64,000 nucleotides of DNA from Pseudomonas hefeiensis (GTDB lineage: Bacteria > Pseudomonadota > Gammaproteobacteria > Pseudomonadales > Pseudomonadaceae): the NCBI RefSeq assembly GCF_030687835.1, contig NZ_CP117449.1:4092001-4156000 (forward strand). Direction: 5' to 3'. Made by a program: the position numbers and the translations under genes. The notes beneath the pieces are model-generated. The model made no database searches. It was not told the origin of the DNA and saw only the letters and a list, made by a program, of their open reading frames with translations. Shown piece after piece: positions 8,767-17,356 of this stretch; within the stretch, counting starts at the first letter, position 1; each line of letters begins with the position of its first letter.

Positions 8767-9936
8767 TTAGGCCATTGAGGGATCGGGCTCAAGACCCATC
8801 AGTTCGCGACCAAGTATCTGTGCACAAACGTCATAGTCGGTATAGGCGTGCGCCCCCGTAAGATGTGCGTCGCGGAAAAGGCGTTGCAACTCGTTGGTTT
8901 CAAACCAGGCGCCGCCGCCGGCCGCTTCCATCAGACGGTCCACAGCCTGGATGCACATTTTCGTGGCATAGCCTTGATTGGTACGCCAGAACGTGAGCGT
9001 GGTGCGGCTAGGGTACTCGTGGCGCTCGCTGTATTCGGCAATCTCTTCCCAGCTTTTTTCCAGCAAAGCTCGGGCAGCCGCAACTTGATGCGTGGATTCG
9101 GCCAGGCGCATCAATGCCGGGGTGGCTGCGCCGACAGCGGCACCGGTGTAGGCACGGACGCGGTTGCGGGTTTTCTCGCGAAAGACATCCAACATGCGCT
9201 CGGCAATACCCAGGCTGACAGTCGAAAAACCGCTGGCGAAATAAGGCCGATAAGGGGCGAAGAAAATCTTGCTGTCCGGATACAAACCAAAGCCCGCCGA
9301 CTTGCCTTCGATCATGTCCTTGGCTTTCTGGATTCGGTGCTCGGGCACGAAAGCATTCTTGACGATCAGGGTTTTGCTACCGCTGCCACGCATACCAACG
9401 GCAAACCAGTCATCACGAATTTCGTAGTCACTGCTTGGCAGCACCGCAAAACAATAATCCCGAGTGCCTTCGGCATTCTCACGAAAGAACCCCATGATGG
9501 CCCATTCGGCATGATCACAGCCTGAACTCCATCCCATCTCACCACTGAAAGTGACGCCTCCCTCCACCTCCTCGGTGCGCCCAAAAGGCGCGATGCTGCT
9601 ACTGGCAGTAGCATCGGGGTCATTTCCCCACATCTCATCCTGCAGCTTGCTGGAAAACATTGCGATTTGATGACTGTGAGTACATAGAAGGCTCATGGCC
9701 CAGGCCGTGCTGGCACAGGAACCGGCCAACAATGCGATGCAGTCGGCAAACTGAGGCAGAGAAATCTCCATGCCGCCGTACTTTTTCGGCTGCAACGCAT
9801 GGTGCATACCAATACCTTTGAGCAAAGCGATATTTTCGGCGGGAACACAACGCGCGCGTTCGGCCTCGAAGGCATTAGCCGCGATAGTAGGCAGAACACC
9901 TTTCAGGTCTTCCAGCAGCGGGTTTGGAGTTTTCAT
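8767..9936 (-). CDS. 4-hydroxyphenylacetate 3-hydroxylase, oxygenase component C2
   Basis: A 389-residue group D flavin monooxygenase with an acyl-CoA dehydrogenase fold. It hydroxylates 4-hydroxyphenylacetate to homoprotocatechuate using reduced flavin from C1. SCASTAWAMSLLCTHSHQIAMF and GWSSGCDHAEWAIMG carry the histidine and serine that bind flavin and phenol in the Acinetobacter enzyme. The start is ATG 9936 (MKTPNPLLEDLKG), preceded by an AAAGAGA ribosome site; upstream in-frame codons add a basic, cysteine-containing extension unlike the family. It is the first gene of a C2-C1 operon. This is not the HpaBC type used by E. coli. Confidence 0.9.
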   Translation of the reverse strand: MKTPNPLLEDLKGVLPTIAANAFEAERARCVPAENIALLKGIGMHHALQPKKYGGMEISLPQFADCIALLAGSCASTAWAMSLLCTHSHQIAMFSSKLQDEMWGNDPDATASSSIAPFGRTEEVEGGVTFSGEMGWSSGCDHAEWAIMGFFRENAEGTRDYCFAVLPSSDYEIRDDWFAVGMRGSGSKTLIVKNAFVPEHRIQKAKDMIEGKSAGFGLYPDSKIFFAPYRPYFASGFSTVSLGIAERMLDVFREKTRNRVRAYTGAAVGAATPALMRLAESTHQVAAARALLEKSWEEIAEYSERHEYPSRTTLTFWRTNQGYATKMCIQAVDRLMEAAGGGAWFETNELQRLFRDAHLTGAHAYTDYDVCAQILGRELMGLEPDPSMA

Positions 9937-10530
9937 GGGCGGTCTCTTTATTATTGGATAGTGGCGCTCCGCTTGGCAGACGCTTGCGAACAGCGCCAGA
10001 AGGCACCGTACGCTAAATGGCAAGCGGGTAAGCGCGTCAGCACCCGGTCAGTATGAGGTGCTGGGGCACTACGAAAAATGCACGTTACAAATAGAAGATT
10101 GCACTTTTCATAGAGTCTTTAAGCAACGAACAAAACGCGAAGAAGAATGGACCTGAAAGTGATATTCATCGCTGACTGTTTAAAGATGGCCGCTGCCCTT
10201 CCCTCCTGACTTGCCCCCCGCGCCGCCGACTTACCGACTACAGATCCGAGCGAAAAACCTCATACAAACGAAACGCAATGACTTGTAGAGCGTCGACCAA
10301 GCGAAGCAATTTTCACTGCAACAAAGCCTTCTGCTTGAGCACCCTAGACCGCGCTAAAAACAACAAAACAAGCTTATTACGAGCGAACATTTTCCTGCTG
10401 GATTGAGCACAGCCAAGGTAGAATTTTTCACGCACAGGCAATATACTAAACACTGCGTATACTAATTATTTCCTTGACGAGAGCCATCCTGGGCTTTTGT
10501 TTTTTAGAAACAACACCTGGGTAAGGGATC
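9937..10530. promoter_or_regulatory. Divergent intergenic region between C2 hydroxylase and tetR genes
   Basis: About 590 bases with no convincing gene. It must hold the C2-C1 promoter (leftward) and the tetR promoter (rightward). Composition becomes AT-rich toward the tetR side, where two direct copies of TATACTAA (10442-10449 and 10458-10465) flank and overlap the ATACG-type site listed separately. I see no sigma-54 signature for the C2 side. Confidence 0.5.
10447..10461 (-). promoter_or_regulatory. ATACG-type candidate TetR operator (site D)
   Basis: On the minus strand the sequence reads TATACG-CAG-TGTTTA, a diverged copy of the TATACG-N3-CGTTTT element found three more times at 17.4, 19.8 and 19.9 kb. 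It sits about 75 bases upstream of the first tetR gene, suggesting autoregulation. It is the weakest of the four copies. Confidence 0.4.
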
Positions 10531-10536
10531 TTGAAA

Positions 10537-11160
10537 ATGTCGACTAACAAACCTGTATCGACCACCAAATCGATAGTGGGTCGCCCACGAAGCGAAGCTA
10601 CACGCCGTCAGATCCTGGATGCCACCATCAGGCTGTTGCAGGAAAAATCCATTCAAGCCATCTCAATCGAGGCGATAGCACGAGAAGCTGGCGTTAGTAA
10701 ATCAACCATATACCGGTGGTGGGACTCCAAAGCGTTAGTCGTTATCGACGCGTTCATAGAGAACCAAATGTTGAAGACAGCCTTGCCACGAGAACTGGGT
10801 CCGAGAGAGGCAATTGCTCAGCACTTCCGCTCCCTCGTAGACCAATACTCTGGTTGGGCCGGTCGACTGGTCGCACAAATACTCGCGGAAGGTCAGTCAG
10901 ATCCCTCTATTTTGAGAGATTTTCGAGAGCGGTTTCATTATGGAAGGCGCGCGATAATTCGAGAAACGCTAGAGGAATGGAGGGTGAGCGGCGAGATATC
11001 TCCCGATACGGATATCGAGATACTGATGGATTTGATTTACGGGGCCGTTTACATGCGACTCATGATTGGACACGCCCCACTTAACCAAGCGTTTGCCGAG
11101 TCGCACATAAACTTTGTGTACCACTTACTGGGTGTCAAGAGCACTGACCCCGAGGCCTAG
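10537..11160 (+). CDS. TetR-family regulator, copy 1
   Basis: A 207-residue TetR/AcrR-type repressor. The helix-turn-helix lies at about residues 20-65 (ATRRQILDATIRLLQE to REAGVSKSTIYRWWDSKALVVID). The ligand domain contains FRERFHYGRRAIIRETLEEW. ATG 10537 is chosen over a TTG two codons earlier because AAGGGA is spaced eight bases from it. It is roughly three-quarters identical to the second TetR gene at 17.7 kb, the two lying at either end of the VAO operon. I infer that one or both bind the shared ATACG-N3-CGT sites and respond to a phenolic substrate. Confidence 0.88.
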   Translation: MSTNKPVSTTKSIVGRPRSEATRRQILDATIRLLQEKSIQAISIEAIAREAGVSKSTIYRWWDSKALVVIDAFIENQMLKTALPRELGPREAIAQHFRSLVDQYSGWAGRLVAQILAEGQSDPSILRDFRERFHYGRRAIIRETLEEWRVSGEISPDTDIEILMDLIYGAVYMRLMIGHAPLNQAFAESHINFVYHLLGVKSTDPEA

Positions 11161-11282
11161 TCGTTATTGATCAAGTTCAGTGCGCAGGCGTTGAGTTGAT
11201 CGGATACCGACGTCGAGCCATTGGAAACGAACACCCCGCTCATCTCGCTATAAGACTGATCGAAGTGCTCGCCCCAATTGGG

Positions 11283-12581
11283 TCATTTCTTTTGCGTAGC
11301 GCGGACGAGTTTATCGGCAACGCCCATCAGCACATTGTTACCGGCTACCCAGACGCCCAGGTTCTGAACCGGACTGGAACGTTTGGCTTTCGGATCCTCG
11401 CGTCCCATCTCCGGGTTTTTATGACAGGCAACCGGCGCGTTGAGTATCAGCCTGCGTAAACAGGAATTGGCATGGTCGCACCACACGATCTCAGCCTCAC
11501 GACCTTCGATTACCTTCACCGCATAATCAGGGTCGGCCAGCATCTGCCGTGCCAGCATGCTTGCATCGACATCGCCGTCCCAAATAGCCGCCGCCGCTTG
11601 CCGGGGATCTGGAGTACTGGAAAGGAACAGGAGCACCCCGCTACCCAGTGCCTTGCGGAAGGCCTGCGGCCCCCCGTGGTTCAGCATGTTGCCGGAAGTA
11701 CTCGGCACATTGTCACGCATCGACTCGTAGTTGCCCTCGCTTAGCGAGATGAAGTCCAGGCCGACCTCGGCGATGTGCGCTGCGACCTCAGCGTAACCCT
11801 CCGGCCCCTGGCCGTCGGGCATATGGTCATTCACACTCATGCGCACCCCCACCGGATAATCCGGGCCGACTTCGGCGCGCACTGCTGCAACCACATCGCG
11901 CAAGGCTCTAGCGCGATTCGCAACCGAACCACCGTATTCATCGGTGCGTTGATTGGCCAGCGGGGACAAAAAGGACGAGTAGAAGTAGCACATGTGTGCG
12001 CCAATCTCGACACCATCGAAACCACTAGCCTTGGCCCGGCGTGCACCGGCGACGACGTTCGCCTCGATGTCCTTGATCTCCTGGATGCTGGCCTCGTGTG
12101 GCACTGGAGTTATTCGGCCACCGGGGATATAGAGATGGTTGGGCAAGCCGCCAGCCCCCAGGTTCACCGGCTTCGGGCTGGCCGCCAAAATCCACTGACC
12201 GTTGCGCGGCACGCCCATGCGGCCGAAGCTCGGAAACAGCTGCGCGAACACTGCCGCACCACATTCATGTACAGCATCGGACACACGCTTGAGGTCATCG
12301 ACGAATGCGTCTTTGTCAAAGCGAAGGTTTGGCGAAAACGGCGACTCATTCCAGGCTCGTTCGCTGCATACCGATCCACCAACGATGACCAGGCCCACCC
12401 CGCCCTGCGCACGACGCTTGAGGAAAGCAATGGTCTGCTCACTTGGGCGGCCGTCCTCGGTCGGGCGAAGTACCGCCATCGGCCCAAGGATAATGCGGTT
12501 TTTAATCTGCAATCCATTGATCTGCAGCGGGCTTGCCAGCACCTTGGCTGCATTGCTTGTATTCATCGAAATGTTGGTCAT
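11283..12581 (-). CDS. Old Yellow Enzyme-family NADH:flavin oxidoreductase
   Basis: A 432-residue FMN TIM-barrel oxidoreductase, last gene of the leftward VAO operon. LQIKNRIILGPMA opens the barrel; GFDGVEIGAHMCYFYSSFLSP and NQRTDEYGGSVANRARALRDVV are classic, as is SMLARQMLADPDYAVKV near the C-terminus. The tail CDHANSCLRR...ACHKNP resembles the 4Fe-4S segment of 2,4-dienoyl-CoA reductase-type enzymes but keeps only three cysteines. No NADPH domain follows. Such enzymes reduce activated C=C bonds or cleave aryl-ether-like bonds; in this operon the substrate is probably an unsaturated phenylpropanoid intermediate. Start codon choice between 12581 (ATG) and 12587 (TTG) is open. Confidence 0.85.
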   Translation of the reverse strand: MTNISMNTSNAAKVLASPLQINGLQIKNRIILGPMAVLRPTEDGRPSEQTIAFLKRRAQGGVGLVIVGGSVCSERAWNESPFSPNLRFDKDAFVDDLKRVSDAVHECGAAVFAQLFPSFGRMGVPRNGQWILAASPKPVNLGAGGLPNHLYIPGGRITPVPHEASIQEIKDIEANVVAGARRAKASGFDGVEIGAHMCYFYSSFLSPLANQRTDEYGGSVANRARALRDVVAAVRAEVGPDYPVGVRMSVNDHMPDGQGPEGYAEVAAHIAEVGLDFISLSEGNYESMRDNVPSTSGNMLNHGGPQAFRKALGSGVLLFLSSTPDPRQAAAAIWDGDVDASMLARQMLADPDYAVKVIEGREAEIVWCDHANSCLRRLILNAPVACHKNPEMGREDPKAKRSSPVQNLGVWVAGNNVLMGVADKLVRATQKK

Positions 12582-12648
12582 GGTCAAAAACTACTCTTGC
12601 CTGTATAGGGTCGGCTTGCCGGGTTCAATCAACTGAATCCGAATCGAC

Positions 12649-13422
12649 TTACATGATTGAGCTGGCGCCACCGTCCACGGGAATATTGATCCCGGTGACC
12701 CATTTAGACTCATCAGAGGTCAGGTAAAGGCCTGCCCAAGCGACAGCGATCGGCTCGCCCGGCTTACCCGTCAGGGTGCGCTCCACGATCGGGGCCACGG
12801 GTGCCTTGTCGCCAAACTCCCGATACATCGCCTGAACCGGCGGGGTGTTCATTACACCAGGGCTGACCGAGTTAACCCGTACACCAACAGCGATGCCTTC
12901 TGCGGCCAGTTGGCGCGTGAGGGCAAGGACCGCACCTTTCGCCGCGGCATGTGCAGCCTGCGGAAGCGCTCTCGCTCCCTGCATGCCAGCACCGGAGCCG
13001 ATGTTGACAATGGCACCTTTGGACTTCACCAGATACGGCCAGGCAAGCTGGCAAGCACGCCAGACAAGATCGAGTTCATTCTGGATGGTGAAGACATAGT
13101 CGGCGTCGCTCTGCACCGCAAAAGGCGCAAAACGCGGCAGACTGGCATTATTGTAAAGTGCGTCAATGCGGCCATGCCGAGCGGCAGCACCATCGATCCA
13201 ACGCGCTACATCGTCGCGGTCGCTGAGGTCAACAGGAGCAACCACGTCGATGGAATGACCATCGCTTTCTACCAGTTTCGCGGTTTCTGCGGCCGTCTGC
13301 GGATTGATGTCGCAGCCGACGACGATCGCACCTTCGCTAGCGAACAGCCGAGCTGTCTCGCGCCCCATTCCACTGCCAATGCCGGTCAGTAAAACGACCT
13401 TGTCCTGCAATCGCTTGCTCAT
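12649..13422 (-). CDS. Short-chain dehydrogenase/reductase with HxxxK active-site motif
   Basis: A 257-residue classical SDR with Rossmann motif TGIGSGMGRETARLF (residues 13-27), Asp-Ile after beta-2 suggesting NAD preference, YNNAS, and the catalytic serine in NIGSGAG. The expected YxxxK is His158-Ala-Ala-Ala-Lys162, so the catalytic tyrosine is replaced by histidine (codon CAT). The rest, including RVNSVSPGVMNT and VTGINIPVDGG, is intact. It probably oxidises an alcohol formed by the VAO enzyme, if still active. Lies between the MFS and OYE genes in one operon. Confidence 0.87.
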   Translation of the reverse strand: MSKRLQDKVVLLTGIGSGMGRETARLFASEGAIVVGCDINPQTAAETAKLVESDGHSIDVVAPVDLSDRDDVARWIDGAAARHGRIDALYNNASLPRFAPFAVQSDADYVFTIQNELDLVWRACQLAWPYLVKSKGAIVNIGSGAGMQGARALPQAAHAAAKGAVLALTRQLAAEGIAVGVRVNSVSPGVMNTPPVQAMYREFGDKAPVAPIVERTLTGKPGEPIAVAWAGLYLTSDESKWVTGINIPVDGGASSIM

Positions 13423-13465
13423 ACCAATCCTCTAGTAAGGGACTTCATACTGTTGTTGTTTTTCA

Positions 13466-14638
13466 TCACGCCTTACGGGTACCAAGGCGAAAGCAGAGGG
13501 CGGACAAAAGCCCCAATACCAACGCCGCCCAGCCCAAGCTGCCATAGCCAACATGCAGGGCGAGCACGCCCCCCAGGAGTGGGCCAGTAGCCGAACCCGC
13601 CATGACCATCACCGGAGTGGCTGCGACCACGCGACCGGACGGATCCAGACGCGCAAGTACCCCGAATGCGAACACATGGGTGAATGTGACGACGGCGATG
13701 AGAACTGAGGTCGCTACGATGTAAACCCCGTAACCACTGAACTGGGTCACAGCAACTGCAGCAGTGGCTTGTATCAGAGGACCCGCAATAACTACGCCCG
13801 AGGCCGGCAAGCGGCGTTCAAGGAGACTGGAAAGGGCGACAGGAACGAGATTCACGAAGCCACTGATGACAAGCACTGTGGTGATCTGCGCCGCGCTGAA
13901 TCCGTGCCAGCCTCCTACACGCTCGATGAATCCGAAGACCATCGAATGGCTCACCATCAATAGACTCACGCCAGCGATGCCGAACCATACTCGCGTAGGC
14001 AACTTGGCGAGCTTGGATTGATCGTGCTGGATCGCACGGGCTACCTTCGGAAAAGCCAGCAGTGCGGCGAGTGCGGCAGTAAACATGATGCCCGACATTG
14101 TGTAGAAGAATATGTTCGGGCCGTTCTTGCCCACTAGCGGAGGCAGCGTCGCCATCACCAGGATGGACAGCAGGCTCAGCGAGCTAAATGCCATTGCCGC
14201 TGTGCGGTGCGGATTAGCAGTGCTACCCATCGTCCCGTGAACGATCGACAGGCCGCAGCCGACCGCCAGACCTGCCACGACATGCGCCGAAGCCAAAAGG
14301 GTATAGCTACCACTTACGCTTGGCATGCTGGCGAAGGCCATACCCGCCACGGCATAAGCCGCCGACGCAATGCGCTTGCGGTTGAGTCGGGATAGTTTTG
14401 GTGCAATACACAGGCTGCTAAGCACGACCGACCCGAGGAACAGAGTCAGCAAGAACCCGGCACGCTGCGGATCAAGTGCCAGTTGCCCGATCAGGACGAT
14501 TCCAACCCAGATCGGCAAAGTGGTGATATCCATCAGGCCAGCGCAATGCCCGATGACGAGCGCCGCGGTACCGTTGCGGGCTTCCTTCCGGTTACCAGCA
14601 GCCTTCGTCAGAGTGTCAGAAACAGAATGTGAGCTCAT
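13466..14638 (-). CDS. MFS transporter
   Basis: A 390-residue membrane protein with about twelve hydrophobic segments, of the YbfB/AraJ-like MFS type rather than the HpaX type. The N-terminus is polar for about 25 residues, then TAALVIGHCAGLMDITTLPIWVGIVL begins the first helices. Its start overlaps the cytochrome c stop by four bases, so the two are coupled. It likely imports the phenolic substrate of the operon or exports a product; nothing in the sequence fixes the substrate. Confidence 0.82.
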   Translation of the reverse strand: MSSHSVSDTLTKAAGNRKEARNGTAALVIGHCAGLMDITTLPIWVGIVLIGQLALDPQRAGFLLTLFLGSVVLSSLCIAPKLSRLNRKRIASAAYAVAGMAFASMPSVSGSYTLLASAHVVAGLAVGCGLSIVHGTMGSTANPHRTAAMAFSSLSLLSILVMATLPPLVGKNGPNIFFYTMSGIMFTAALAALLAFPKVARAIQHDQSKLAKLPTRVWFGIAGVSLLMVSHSMVFGFIERVGGWHGFSAAQITTVLVISGFVNLVPVALSSLLERRLPASGVVIAGPLIQATAAVAVTQFSGYGVYIVATSVLIAVVTFTHVFAFGVLARLDPSGRVVAATPVMVMAGSATGPLLGGVLALHVGYGSLGWAALVLGLLSALCFRLGTRKA

Positions 14639-14979
14639 TGGTCTTTGGCCTTTAGGTAGTCGACAAGCAATTCAAGGTCGGCGTCGGTTATTTCGGTTTT
14701 ACGGAATGCCGGCATGATCAGTACGCCCTTGCGAACGAAATGTTCGATGAAGGCCGGAGGCATATCAGTGCGCTCTTCCAATGCAGCCGGTAAGCTGCCG
14801 CCGTACTTGGCCGCCAGTGAAGCAGTGCCGGGCATGCGTGGTGATGCGGCGTGACAAATCCCGCACCACTGATCGAAAATCTGCTTGCCGCGATGGGCTG
14901 GTACTGCTTGCTTGGCCGGTTCGGAGGCGACTGCGAGACCTGCCAACATCATCAGCACGATGAGGCGATTCGTCTTCAT
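14635..14979 (-). CDS. c-type cytochrome, partner subunit of the VAO-family flavoprotein
   Basis: A 114-residue periplasmic cytochrome c. A signal peptide (MKTNRLIVLMMLAGLAVASEP) precedes the haem motif Cys39-Gly-Ile-Cys42-His43; Met89 in VLIMPAFR is the likely sixth ligand. It overlaps the upstream flavoprotein gene by four bases. Paired genes of this kind encode flavocytochromes such as p-cresol methylhydroxylase, eugenol hydroxylase and pinoresinol hydroxylase, where the cytochrome takes electrons from FAD. This indicates a dehydrogenase rather than an oxygen-using oxidase. Confidence 0.9.
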   Translation of the reverse strand: MKTNRLIVLMMLAGLAVASEPAKQAVPAHRGKQIFDQWCGICHAASPRMPGTASLAAKYGGSLPAALEERTDMPPAFIEHFVRKGVLIMPAFRKTEITDADLELLVDYLKAKDQ

Positions 14980-16652
14980 TGGGCGCCCTTCCTCAAGTGC
15001 CTGGGCCAGATGCCGTAGCGGCCCGGCGAAAGAATCCCGTTGGGATCAATGGCGTCCTTGATGACCTCATTCAAGCGCAAGAGACTGTTGTTGTTATACG
15101 AATACAGGCCCATGGCCTGGTCCTGGAATTCCGGGTGGCAACGGTATTCGCCCCAGCCATGCTGTGCGCCGATATCGAGCAGAGTCCGATACGCCTTGAT
15201 GGAGGCCTTGTTCATCGACGCATCATCGGTGATCGGGAACCCTACGATGAAAAGGAAAGCACGCTCGAAAAACGGCGCAGGCAATGCAAAAGGCCTGAGG
15301 TTCCAGATCGGTACATTCTGCAGCGCAGGCAGCGTCCGGTATGCCTCTTCGAAGACGCGATTGGCTTCGAGAATGCCTTGCGCAGTCTGTGGAATAACCG
15401 GAGAGAACCACATATGGCCGCGCATCGGATGCGGGTTGCCTCCTGCACGTGTTCCCATGCCGAAGAAATCCATATTCGGTACACCCACATCCTGAGGGTA
15501 AACCGTCCACTCAGCGGAAGCTTTGCGCGGATCGCTCTGAATCTGGCCAGCCTGAAAGCGAACACCCTTGATCGATTTTTCCGCCAGCTCCTGTACCGCC
15601 TCCCACTGGGCCTGGATCACCTTCGGTGGTCCGTAGAACTTCAGGTTAAGCACCCAGTAAGGAATGTTGTTGTCCAGCCCATACTTCTGCAGTTCAGCCG
15701 AGTAACCAACACTGGCTTTCGCAATCAGATCAGCATGCTGCTTCTGCAGCTGCGGCGGACCTTCGTAAAAGGCGTCTACAAGATGTTTCGTGTAATTGCT
15801 GATGCCCAGCAGTGGACTGCTCATTTCCGGCGCACCAGAGGCTAAGCCGGTGTTCTCGACGTACTTGAGCAATTCCACTACGGCGTGCAGATCGTCATAA
15901 CGCGCGGCCATCACCATGCCGTGCATGAAGGCCTCGGGTGCCGGCATCAACCAGATGCCCATCTTGGTGACAACGCCGAAATTGGACTGGGAAAAAATGC
16001 CGTCCAGGATCGGCCCCATCCCCATCTTGAATTGTCCCCACGTCTGGGAACCGGGTAGCGCTCCCATTCCTGTGCGAACCATTTCCCCATTGGCCAGCAC
16101 CACCTCCATGCCGCAGTGCGAATCGAAATGGTTGCGAAAGCGCGACAGCGTGTGACCTACACCATGGTCAAGCGCATTGCCAACCACACTGCCCCAGCCC
16201 GGGTCGGCGACATCCAACCACACTTTCAGGCCACGTTCCTGGATGTAGTTATACAGATCGAAATAGCTGACGCCGGGCTCCACGATTGCGTAGCCGTTGC
16301 TTTCGTTGACCTCAATGATGCGGTTCATCCGCTTCAGATCCAGCACAACACTGCCGCCATGATTGGGCGCTGAACCGCCGTAGCCGAGGTTTTTGCCGGT
16401 GGAAATCGTATAAAGCGGTATGCGGTGCTTATCGGCAATGCGCACGACCGCCTGCACCTCTTCAACCGAACCGGGCGCCACGGCAGCTGATGCGCTTCGA
16501 TCCTCGGGCGTGTCGCGCAGCGGGGAATAAGAATCGCGGTAGGGAAACAGATCCTCGTCCTCAACGAAGACCCATTCTTTTCCGACTACACCAGCAAACG
16601 CCTGTAGTGCGACGGAAAAAACTTCGGGGGAAACATTCGGGGGTGTTCTCAT
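14976..16652 (-). CDS. VAO/PCMH-family flavoprotein (4-alkylphenol hydroxylase-like)
   Basis: A 558-residue FAD enzyme of the vanillyl-alcohol oxidase / p-cresol methylhydroxylase family. The PCMH-type FAD domain covers about residues 45-260: PLYTISTGKNLGYGGSAP, GGSVVLDLKRMNRI, ALDHGVGHTLSRFRNHFDSHCGMEVVLANG. The C-terminal substrate domain ends with DPNGILSPGRYGIWP. Length equals that of fungal VAO and bacterial eugenol hydroxylase. No signal peptide is visible, though partners in this family reach the periplasm with help. With the adjacent cytochrome c it should hydroxylate the benzylic carbon of a para-substituted phenol. Substrate (eugenol, alkylguaiacol, lignan) cannot be read from the sequence. 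Confidence 0.9.
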   Translation of the reverse strand: MRTPPNVSPEVFSVALQAFAGVVGKEWVFVEDEDLFPYRDSYSPLRDTPEDRSASAAVAPGSVEEVQAVVRIADKHRIPLYTISTGKNLGYGGSAPNHGGSVVLDLKRMNRIIEVNESNGYAIVEPGVSYFDLYNYIQERGLKVWLDVADPGWGSVVGNALDHGVGHTLSRFRNHFDSHCGMEVVLANGEMVRTGMGALPGSQTWGQFKMGMGPILDGIFSQSNFGVVTKMGIWLMPAPEAFMHGMVMAARYDDLHAVVELLKYVENTGLASGAPEMSSPLLGISNYTKHLVDAFYEGPPQLQKQHADLIAKASVGYSAELQKYGLDNNIPYWVLNLKFYGPPKVIQAQWEAVQELAEKSIKGVRFQAGQIQSDPRKASAEWTVYPQDVGVPNMDFFGMGTRAGGNPHPMRGHMWFSPVIPQTAQGILEANRVFEEAYRTLPALQNVPIWNLRPFALPAPFFERAFLFIVGFPITDDASMNKASIKAYRTLLDIGAQHGWGEYRCHPEFQDQAMGLYSYNNNSLLRLNEVIKDAIDPNGILSPGRYGIWPRHLRKGAQ

Positions 16653-16655
16653 AAT

Positions 16656-17111
16656 TCACGCGATGATCCATGAAACCAAAGGATTGGGTTGGCTCGCCGG
16701 TACGTCGTACTGATGCAGCACAACCGTACGGCGCGACTGGCTGCGTGCTTGTTCTGCAAGGCAATGCCAAACCTCGCGCGTAGTGAGTCCGGCGACAGCG
16801 CCACCTTGATCACGCCAAAACGGTACGAGCGATTCCTGCCAAAGCCTCGTGAGTCCATTGGTGACTTCAAGCCGCGCACTATCTTTTTTGGCATGCTCAA
16901 TGGCGAAAGCAAGGCTTTGCGGCAATCGGCGGTCCGTCACGACAAAGCGAACATCAAACTGATTGGAGTCGAATGGTTCTAGAATGATCTCTCGGGATGG
17001 CTTCGCGAGCACCGGTAGCGCCCCCAGCATGGCGAGCGTCGCGGCACTTGCGGTGGACACGAGAAACTGGCGCCGCCCAAATCTAAGATTGGAAATATTG
17101 GGGATCGACAT
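16656..17111 (-). CDS. Small Tat-exported protein of unknown function
   Basis: A 151-residue protein with a twin-arginine signal (FGRRQFLVSTASAATLAMLGALPVLA). I do not recognise the mature domain of about 120 residues. ATG 17111 has GGGGAG at good distance; a GTG two codons earlier overlaps the preceding stop. It lies three bases before the VAO gene. Small Tat proteins often escort a cofactor-loaded, signal-less partner through the Tat pore; here that partner could be the flavoprotein, which must meet a periplasmic cytochrome but has no signal of its own. That role is inference. Confidence 0.75.
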   Translation of the reverse strand: MSIPNISNLRFGRRQFLVSTASAATLAMLGALPVLAKPSREIILEPFDSNQFDVRFVVTDRRLPQSLAFAIEHAKKDSARLEVTNGLTRLWQESLVPFWRDQGGAVAGLTTREVWHCLAEQARSQSRRTVVLHQYDVPASQPNPLVSWIIA

Positions 17112-17113
17112 GC

Positions 17114-17356
17114 TCACTCCCCGAAAATGTTGAGGAATGTAGCGGAGCTCTGAACTCCGATTAAGAGACTGGGATCGGCGTCGAGGATCGAGCCGGTGGT
17201 ATAGCGCGTCGAAGCAGCGTTGATGGGGAAGTTTTGGAAATCAGCGGGCGCGAAGTGCTTGTCGCGTTCAGCCACCTGTTCACTGGTCGAGTGCCAGATA
17301 CGGCCCACAATGGTATCGGTCGCAACATCGCCTTTCAGGCTCGAACCCTGATGCAT
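17114..17356 (-). CDS. Small hypothetical protein, first gene of the VAO operon
   Basis: An 80-residue protein that I do not recognise. No membrane segment or signal peptide; the C-terminal half (PINAASTRYTTGSILDADPSLLIGVQSSATFLNIF) is mildly hydrophobic. It begins about 66 bases downstream of the shared ATACG operator and overlaps the following Tat gene (GTGA), so it is translated as part of the operon. Function unknown; it may form a unit with the Tat protein. Confidence 0.6.
   Translation of the reverse strand: MHQGSSLKGDVATDTIVGRIWHSTSEQVAERDKHFAPADFQNFPINAASTRYTTGSILDADPSLLIGVQSSATFLNIFGE

Noticed and set aside
10076..10112. Two TGCAC copies upstream of the C2 hydroxylase gene considered as an operator
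   Set aside because: Short, without dyad symmetry and frequent by chance.
11775..12608. A 277-codon rightward frame inside the OYE-like gene
   Set aside because: Antisense shadow of a strongly conserved FMN oxidoreductase; its composition (many Cys/His/Arg) is typical of such shadows.
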